Part shown: piece after piece, positions 14,231 through 18,139 of the stretch | How the letters are laid out: each line of letters starts with the position of its first letter | How positions within the stretch are numbered: position 1 is the first letter of the stretch | Source of the DNA: Bacteroidetes bacterium QS_8_64_10 | GTDB lineage: Bacteria > Bacteroidota > Rhodothermia > Rhodothermales > Salinibacteraceae | Assembly (NCBI GenBank): GCA_003022505.1 | Contig: PXTQ01000135.1 | Span: forward strand, 1-18,139 | Direction: 5' to 3' | Length of the DNA: 18,139 bases | Made by a program: the position numbers and the translations under genes | Notes under the pieces: generated by a model | Seen by the model: only the letters and a program-made list of their open reading frames with translations | Database searches by the model: none | Told to the model about the DNA's origin: nothing

Positions 14231-15127
14231 TCAATAGTGCCACGGCACGTCGTCGTAGTCGGGGTCGCGCTTCTCCAGGAAGGCGTCGCGGCCCTCTTGC
14301 GCTTCGTCGGTGCCGTAGGCTAACCGCGTCGCCTCCCCCGCAAAGAGCTGCTGCCCCGCGAGGCCGTCGTCGATCTGGTTGAAGGCGTACTTGAGCATTC
14401 GAATCGCGGTGGGGCTTTTGCTCGTGATCTCGCGCGCCCAGTCGAGCGCTTCGTTTTCCAGATCCGCGTGCTCCACGACCGCGTTTACCATGCCCATTTC
14501 GGCGGCTTCCTCGGCGGAATAATCGCGGCCCAAAAAAAACCCCTCGCGCGCCTTCTTTTGGCCGATTTGCCGCGCCAGGTACGCCGAGCCGTAGCCCGCG
14601 TCGAACGAAGCGACGTCGGCGTCGGTTTGCTTGAAGCGGGCGTGCTCGCGGCTCGCCAGCGTGAGGTCGCAGACGACGTGCAGCGAGTGCCCGCCGCCCA
14701 CGGCCCAGCCGGGCACGACGGCAATCACGGCCTTCGGCATAAAACGAATTAGCCGCTGCACTTCGAGGATGTGCAGCCGTCCTAATTTTGCCGGATCGCG
14801 CTCGTTTTCTTCGTCAGCGTACTCGTAGCCGGCCTCGCCCCGAATGCGCTGGTCTCCGCCGCTGGAAAACGCCCACTTGCCGTGCTTCTCCGAGGGACCG
14901 TTGCCGGTCAAAAGCACGCAGCCCACGTCGGGCGACTGGCGGGCGTGGTCGAGGGCGCGGTAGAGTTGGTCGACGGTCCGGGGACGGAAGGCGTTCAGCA
15001 CGTCGGGCCGGTCGAAGGCGATGCGCACCGCGCCGGCCTCCTTCGCGCAGTGATAGGTGACGTCGCCGGCGTCCTCGAAGCCCGCGACCTCGTTCCAGGC
15101 GTCCTCGTCGAAAAGCTCGGAGATCAT
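14231..15127 (-). CDS. menB: 1,4-dihydroxy-2-naphthoyl-CoA synthase (menaquinone synthesis)
   Basis: The protein has 298 residues, a crotonase-fold enzyme that closes the second ring of menaquinone from o-succinylbenzoyl-CoA in the cytoplasm. Visible signatures: FSSGGDQRIRG (87-97), which binds the CoA thioester; the oxyanion-hole glycines in GWAVGGGHSLHVVCDLTLAS (140-159); FKQTDADVASFDAGYGSAYL (165-184); and the C-terminal WHY end, which is typical. Asp169 stands where the bicarbonate-dependent E. coli enzyme has glycine, so this is the Asp-type enzyme that needs no bicarbonate; that is family knowledge applied to the motif. No other men gene is in the window. The ATG at 15127 follows a spacer with the CAACCTGAAACT repeat and has no strong ribosome site. 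Confidence 0.96.
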   Translation of the reverse strand: MISELFDEDAWNEVAGFEDAGDVTYHCAKEAGAVRIAFDRPDVLNAFRPRTVDQLYRALDHARQSPDVGCVLLTGNGPSEKHGKWAFSSGGDQRIRGEAGYEYADEENERDPAKLGRLHILEVQRLIRFMPKAVIAVVPGWAVGGGHSLHVVCDLTLASREHARFKQTDADVASFDAGYGSAYLARQIGQKKAREGFFLGRDYSAEEAAEMGMVNAVVEHADLENEALDWAREITSKSPTAIRMLKYAFNQIDDGLAGQQLFAGEATRLAYGTDEAQEGRDAFLEKRDPDYDDVPWHY

Positions 15128-15130
15128 GGT

Positions 15131-15165
15131 GGATTAGTTTCAGGTTGGCAGGTTGCACGTCCATC
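15131..15165 (-). repeat. CAACCTGAAACT-family repeat at the 5' side of menB (inverted)
   Basis: On the minus strand it reads GACGTGCAACCTGCCAACCT then GAAACT and ends about 9 bases before the menB ATG. Together with 14197-14228 it forms an inverted pair around the gene. Confidence 0.55.
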
Positions 15166-15204
15166 AGGTCGGAAGGTCGTGTGTCCTTCCGGTTGGGTCA
15201 GTCG

Positions 15205-15228
15205 GGGGCGATCACGTGAGATCGCCCT
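15205..15228. repeat. Hairpin element GGGCGATC-acgtga-GATCGCCC
   Basis: An 8-base perfect stem, 15206-15213 with 15220-15227, closes a 6-base loop; a G-T pair extends it by one. On the plus strand a T7 run follows about 12 bases later. No plus-strand gene ends here, so a terminator role is doubtful. It looks more like a REP-type dispersed hairpin. The rest of the spacer (15260-15293) is another phrase-like stretch of GCGACTCTCGATTCTCTATT type. Confidence 0.55.
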
Positions 15229-15293
15229 TACATCTCGATTTTTTTATCTGCGAGCAATCGACCTGCGACTCTCGATTCTCTATTCGCAATTCA

Positions 15294-15767
15294 TCACTCG
15301 ATCTTCCACACCTTGTGCGCCTGGAGACCGGCGCGCCAGCCCTCATGCTGCTGGGTCAGACGCACGGCCTCGCGCTTGGATGCGTCGAGGCGCGACCCGT
15401 CTTCGGGTTGCAGCCAGAGGAGCGGCACGCGCCGTCCGTCCACGGTGTGCTCGCCCCCGCCGGGCAAACCGGGCGTAATCCACCGGGCGATAGTCCGGCA
15501 CGACGAGCTTCAGTTCGTCGAAGTGTTCCAGCCTGAGGCACTCCTCCGGCAGCTTCGGGCTGCACGTGATCCAGTCGGGCCAGTGCGCTTCGTCCGCGCC
15601 GAAGGCCTCCGCGAGCGCCACGGTGCCGTTCGTCTCGACGGCCACCTCGAAGCCTTCTGGGTGAAGCGCTCTTTCGCCCAGAACAGGCAGGTGGTCGAAT
15701 CCTGTCCGCCCGAAAACAAGACGAGCGCAGCCTCGGAGCGTTTGCTCTGCGATAGCGAATCAGTCAT
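15294..15767 (-). pseudogene. queC-queE deletion fusion, broken (7-deazaguanine pathway relic)
   Basis: From ATG 15767 (preceded by GGTGAG) the first 35 residues are the start of QueC, 7-cyano-7-deazaguanine synthase, with its PP-loop LVLFSGGQDSTTC. After AKERF, at the GCGCTTC sequence (minus strand, 15663-15669), the text changes frame to the middle of QueE, 7-carboxy-7-deazaguanine synthase: ALHPEGFEVAVETNGTVALA, then WITCSPK and DELKLVVPDYR. Near 15483-15495 a second frame change gives ITPGLPGGGEHTVDGRR, LLWLQPEDG and the QueE end HKVWKIE, with stop at 15294. Most of QueC and the N-terminal half of QueE, with its radical-SAM CxxxCxxC motif, are missing. Neither activity can remain. It lies 27 bases after the SDR gene on the same strand. 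Confidence 0.82.
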
Positions 15768-15794
15768 TCTCACCCATCACGTAACACGAGTCAC

Positions 15795-16559
15795 TCATTG
15801 CGCCGTGTAGCCGCCGTCCACGGGCAGCGCCGCCCCCGTTACGAACGACGCCTCCGGCGAGGCGAGCCAGCGGATGGCCTGCGCGACTTCCGCCGGCTGC
15901 CCGAAGCGCCCGAGCGGGTGCAGCGAGGTCACCTCGTCCAGCTGCTCCGGGCGCAGGAGCGTGCCCGTGCGCATCTGCATCGACGTCTCGATAAACGAAG
16001 GAGAGACGGCGTTCGCCCGAATGTTTTCCCCGGCGTATTCCAGCGCGGCAGACTTCGTCAGGCCGATCACGCCGTGCTTGGCGGCCACGTAGGCGCTCTT
16101 CTCGCGGAACGCGACCGTGCCGAGCGCGGAGGCGACGTTCACGATGGCGCGGTCCTTGTCGTCACGCTGCGTGGTCATCTGCCGGAGTTCGTGCTTCATG
16201 CACAAGAATACGCCGCGCAGGTTCACGTCGATCATGCGGTCAAAGTCGGCCTCGTCGTAGTCGGCCAGGCGCGCTTTGGTACTCTCCAGCCCGGCGTTGT
16301 TGACCGCCGCGTCGAGTCGCCCGAAGCGCTCCACGGTCTCGGCCACCATGTGCTGCACGTCCTCCGCCTCCGAGACATCGGCTTCGACGGCGAGCGCTTC
16401 GGTGTCGTGCTCGTCCTCGATGGAGCGCGCGGTGTCGTTTGCGCCGGAGGCGTCTGTGTCCGCCACGGCGACGCGCGCGCCCGCCTTGGCCAGCGCCAGC
16501 GCCGAGGTCCGCCCGATGCCGGATGCGCCGCCCGTGACGAGAGCTACTCGGTCGTTCAT
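15795..16559 (-). CDS. SDR-family NAD(P)-dependent oxidoreductase
   Basis: With the start at ATG 16559 the protein has 254 residues, the classical SDR length. An upstream in-frame start at 16604 would add 15 residues before the fold, so the later start is preferred. The cofactor motif TGGASGIGR is at 9-17, with Asp35 (VADTD) at the end of the second strand favouring NAD over NADP. NNAG is at 87-90 and Asn113 in DVNLRG. The catalytic set is Ser144 (NVASALG), Tyr157 and Lys161 (YVAAK). The typical end WLASPEASFVTGAALPVDGG is present. The substrate is unknown; the family includes alcohol, sugar and acyl-carrier reductases. It is followed by the broken queC/queE remnant. Confidence 0.93.
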   Translation of the reverse strand: MNDRVALVTGGASGIGRTSALALAKAGARVAVADTDASGANDTARSIEDEHDTEALAVEADVSEAEDVQHMVAETVERFGRLDAAVNNAGLESTKARLADYDEADFDRMIDVNLRGVFLCMKHELRQMTTQRDDKDRAIVNVASALGTVAFREKSAYVAAKHGVIGLTKSAALEYAGENIRANAVSPSFIETSMQMRTGTLLRPEQLDEVTSLHPLGRFGQPAEVAQAIRWLASPEASFVTGAALPVDGGYTAQ

Positions 16560-17093
16560 CGTGGTTGCGGTAGGTGAAGAAGAGAACTGTGCTCTCCTAC
16601 GCACGGAGCTTCGCTACTGTTTGCGCGATCCGTAAAACGTAATGCGTATTGCGTAAGGATGCCTTCTTTTACGTTTACCGAGCCGTGAGAAAGGGCGTAA
16701 ACCTTGAAAGGGGAAAGCGGGACGTACAAAACGCGGTTGAGGTGGAGAGGATCAGCGAAAAGCGAAAGGGGAAAAAGGCAAAAGGCCCGCCCATTCGCTC
16801 TTGCCCTTTACTCGCGTGAGTCGCTTCGCTCGTCTCGCCTTTCCCCCACCTGTCTTGCTGAATGATAGGACAAACGCGATGCTGATTATCGCTCTTCTTT
16901 AGATATTTTCTCCGCATCGGTAAGCACCGCTCTCGTGTAGCCTGTTGCGCACGAAAGAAGCGCGCTCTCCAAACGTATGGTATTAAGCATAAAAAAAGTT
17001 AATAACTATGAAATACGGAATACGCACGCCTGATCGAAGCGACGTCGTGGCGGCTCAAGAACCACCTTGCGTGAGAGCCGTCGCGTGCGAGTG
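16560..17093. other. 534-base gap without a convincing gene
   Basis: The left part holds the repeat at 16631-16658. The middle (16690-16790) is purine-rich on the + strand (AAAGGGGAAA-type words), while 16795-16855 is pyrimidine-rich, with GTGAGTCGCTTCGCTCGTCT-like self-pairing words. Nearby GGCAAAAGG and TTGCCCTTT can pair, so an RNA structure is possible but not convincing. The right part is AT-rich (16975-17010) and carries a further TACGGAATACGC repeat at 17011-17027. A frame at 16675-16917 (-) looks random. Confidence 0.5.
16631..16658 (+). repeat. Tandem copy of the GCGTATTGCGTAA repeat upstream of the SDR gene
   Basis: It reads CGTAAAACGTAATGCGTATT then GCGTAAGG. Its last 13 bases match the 8025-8052 copy and the 7086-7098 arm. 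It lies about 70 bases upstream of the SDR start on the other strand. Confidence 0.7.
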
Positions 17094-17576
17094 TCAATAC
17101 GCCACGCGCTCCTCGTTGTCAGCCCAGGTGCGGAACGGGCGCTGCGCCTCCTCGCGCAGGAGCTGCCGCATCGGCAGGCGGCGCTCGGCGGGCGGGCGGT
17201 CGATCTCGTCGTAGATCATCGAGTCGTCGAAGCCGGCGCGGGTGGCATCGGCGTGGGGGGCAGCGTAGATCACGCGCTCCGGGCGCGCCCAGTAGATCGC
17301 GCCCAGGCACATGGGGCACGGCTCGCAGCTCGCGTACAGCGTGCAACCCGCAAGCTGAAAGTCATCCAGCGCCTCGCAGGCCCGCCGTATCGCCACGATC
17401 TCGGCGTGCGCCGTAGGATCGTTGCCGGCGGTGACGCGGTTCGTGCCCTCGGCGACGATGCGGTCGTCTTTCACGACGAGCGCCCCGAACGGACCGCCGC
17501 CGCCCTGGGCGCTCTCTTCAGCCAGGTCGATGGCCTTGCGCAGAAAGCGTTCGTCTCGATGGCCGTTTTCTTTCAT
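17094..17576 (-). CDS. guaD: Guanine deaminase (CDA-fold, GuaD type)
   Basis: The protein has 160 residues, cytoplasmic. It converts guanine to xanthine and ammonia in purine salvage or nitrogen use. The zinc site is complete: His57 in TAHAE (Glu59 is the proton shuttle) and Cys87 and Cys90 in EPCPMC. The text around it, NDPTAHAEIVAIRRAC, LYASCEPCPMCLGAIYWARP and AGFDDSMIYDEIDRP, follows the B. subtilis GuaD pattern closely. The FDDSMIY and EIDRP stretch and the Tyr at the C-terminus set it apart from TadA tRNA deaminases. The start at 17576 is the only one fitting the family. It is divergent from the HTH gene, with 83 bases between start codons. Confidence 0.93.
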   Translation of the reverse strand: MKENGHRDERFLRKAIDLAEESAQGGGGPFGALVVKDDRIVAEGTNRVTAGNDPTAHAEIVAIRRACEALDDFQLAGCTLYASCEPCPMCLGAIYWARPERVIYAAPHADATRAGFDDSMIYDEIDRPPAERRLPMRQLLREEAQRPFRTWADNEERVAY

Positions 17577-17622
17577 CTTCAGGATGTCGTTACAGTTTGA
17601 TCGGCAGACGACGTTGACATAG

Positions 17623-17650
17623 TTTGCATTTGCACAACCTCTTATATTTG
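17623..17650 (+). promoter_or_regulatory. Bacteroidota-type promoter (TTTG N16 TATATTTG) for the HTH gene
   Basis: TTTG at 17623-17626 and TATATTTG at 17643-17650, 16 bases apart, match the -33/-7 consensus of Bacteroidota (TTTG and TAnnTTTG). A TTGACA at 17614 is too far from it to be its -35. The ATG at 17660 is only 10 bases after the box, so the transcript would have almost no leader. This also excludes the upstream ATG at 17624, which lies inside the promoter. Confidence 0.65.
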
Positions 17651-17659
17651 CAGGCGAAC

Positions 17660-17845
17660 ATGAGCAGCGATGCTTACATGACGACGAAAGAAGCCGCCTG
17701 CAGGCTCGGCTACACGACGCAGCACACCCGCCTGTTGATCCGGCAGGGCAAGCTGGAGGGCAGCAAGTTCGGGCGCGACTGGATGGTCGTGCGCGAATCG
17801 GTAGAAGACTATCATGCAGGAGATAACGAGAACGATGATGAGTGA
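17660..17845 (+). CDS. Small helix-turn-helix (excisionase/MerR-like) DNA-binding protein
   Basis: With the ATG at 17660 the protein has 61 residues. It carries MTTKEAACRLGYTTQHTRLL followed by RQGKLEGSKFGRDWMVVRES, a winged helix-turn-helix of the excisionase/helix_turn_helix_17 type, with a wing formed by FGRDWMV. The acidic tail DYHAGDNENDDE closes it. Such stand-alone proteins bind DNA as regulators or recombination directionality factors. No integrase, phage gene or toxin is nearby, so a plain regulator is the safer reading. The start is decided by the overlapping TATATTTG promoter. The gene is divergent from guaD, so it might control it, which is inference. Confidence 0.75.
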   Translation: MSSDAYMTTKEAACRLGYTTQHTRLLIRQGKLEGSKFGRDWMVVRESVEDYHAGDNENDDE

Positions 17846-18016
17846 CTTAGCGGCTTACACTATTGAGTAAAGCGCGAGAAGAGCAGCAGGAGGTCCAGCT
17901 TGAACTTGGGGCATGAAGCGAGGCAGGCGTCTTTTTCTGGATCGTTTGCCACGGTATCGGTGTTGGTTGTCGTCACGCGAGACGATGAAAGCTAACAGAC
18001 ATCGCAGAGTCGCGCC

Positions 18017-18139
18017 ATGCCCGACACGCTCACGACGACGCCCGACCTGGCTCGCCGCACCCGCGATCTTGAGCAGAGCGACATCCGCGCGCTCACCAAA
18101 AAGATCGACGCGGCGGGCGGCATCAACCTGGGGCAGGGC
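18017..18139 (+). CDS. PLP-dependent aminotransferase, class I/II, N-terminus (cut by window edge)
   Basis: From ATG 18017 the first 41 residues read MPDTLTTTPDLARRTRDLEQ then SDIRALTKKIDAAGGINLGQG at the window edge. The phrase SDIRALTKKIxxxGGINLGQG is typical for the start of aspartate-family aminotransferases, such as the methionine and kynurenine aminotransferases. The PLP lysine and the substrate-binding parts lie outside, so the substrate cannot be named. It is on the same strand as the HTH gene, 171 bases further on. Confidence 0.75.
   Translation, partial: MPDTLTTTPDLARRTRDLEQSDIRALTKKIDAAGGINLGQG

Noticed and set aside
16675..16917. Minus-strand frame of 80 residues in the large gap
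   Set aside because: It covers the purine/pyrimidine-rich stretch, has random-looking composition and no known features. I treat the area as non-coding.
17614..17642. TTGACA as a sigma-70 -35 box for the HTH gene
   Set aside because: The nearest TATATT is 23 bases away, beyond the usual 16-18. The Bacteroidota-type TTTG/TATATTTG pair fits better.
17660..17845. Small HTH protein as a prophage excisionase or toxin-antitoxin part
   Set aside because: No integrase, phage gene, attachment-site repeat or partner toxin is seen nearby. Only the DNA-binding fold is supported.

Overview
The window looks like part of a chromosome from a high-GC, aerobic member of the Rhodothermota/Bacteroidota branch (Rhodothermus/Salinibacter-like). 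Four things support this: a type IX secretion (T9SS) C-terminal sorting domain, a caa3 oxidase of A2 type with the YSHP motif, menaquinone synthesis (menB), and a TAnnTTTG promoter of the Bacteroidota kind. Taxonomy is inferred from these traits, not from a search. || Layout: 1-260 is the tail of an unidentified + strand gene. 394-3047 (-) is a large T9SS-sorted surface protein split by one frameshift, and 3265-3657 (-) is a small secreted protein with a CTERM-like tail. 4173-5351 (+) is a Gfo/Idh/MocA oxidoreductase. 5385-6064 (-) holds a small DUF4359-like protein and a probably frameshifted small membrane protein. 6217-6480 (+) is a relic of a NarK/NasA-type nitrate transporter. 6476-13192 (-) is the respiratory block. 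In transcription order it runs: FN3-fused single-pass membrane protein, SCO copper chaperone, caa3 subunit II with fused cytochrome c, subunit I, subunit III, subunit IV. 13362-14057 (-) is an XPF/ERCC4-type nuclease with helix-hairpin-helix motifs. 14231-15127 (-) is menB. 15294-15767 (-) is a queC/queE deletion relic. 15795-16559 (-) is an SDR oxidoreductase. 17094-17576 (-) is a guanine deaminase, divergent from a small helix-turn-helix protein (17660-17845, +). 18017 to the end (+) is the start of an aminotransferase. || The oxidase genes act together: SCO loads CuA of subunit II, subunit II feeds electrons from its own cytochrome c domain to the haem-copper subunit I, and III and IV complete the complex. 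menB supplies the menaquinone that feeds the chain. || The most unusual content lies between genes. Several families of short phrase-like repeats fill the spacers: a GCGTATTGCGTAA family, a CAACCTGCAACTTG family, a CTTTGCG/CTCCGCGG phrase, a hairpin GGGCGATC/GATCGCCC, and a TGTGAA/CACACC phrase. Every junction of the cox cluster from sco to subunit IV carries one or more. Together with three single-base frameshifts, a queC-queE deletion scar and a transporter relic, this suggests a genome under active small-scale decay and repeat spread. Some frameshifts could also be assembly errors. I see no CRISPR array, insertion sequence, tRNA or rRNA.
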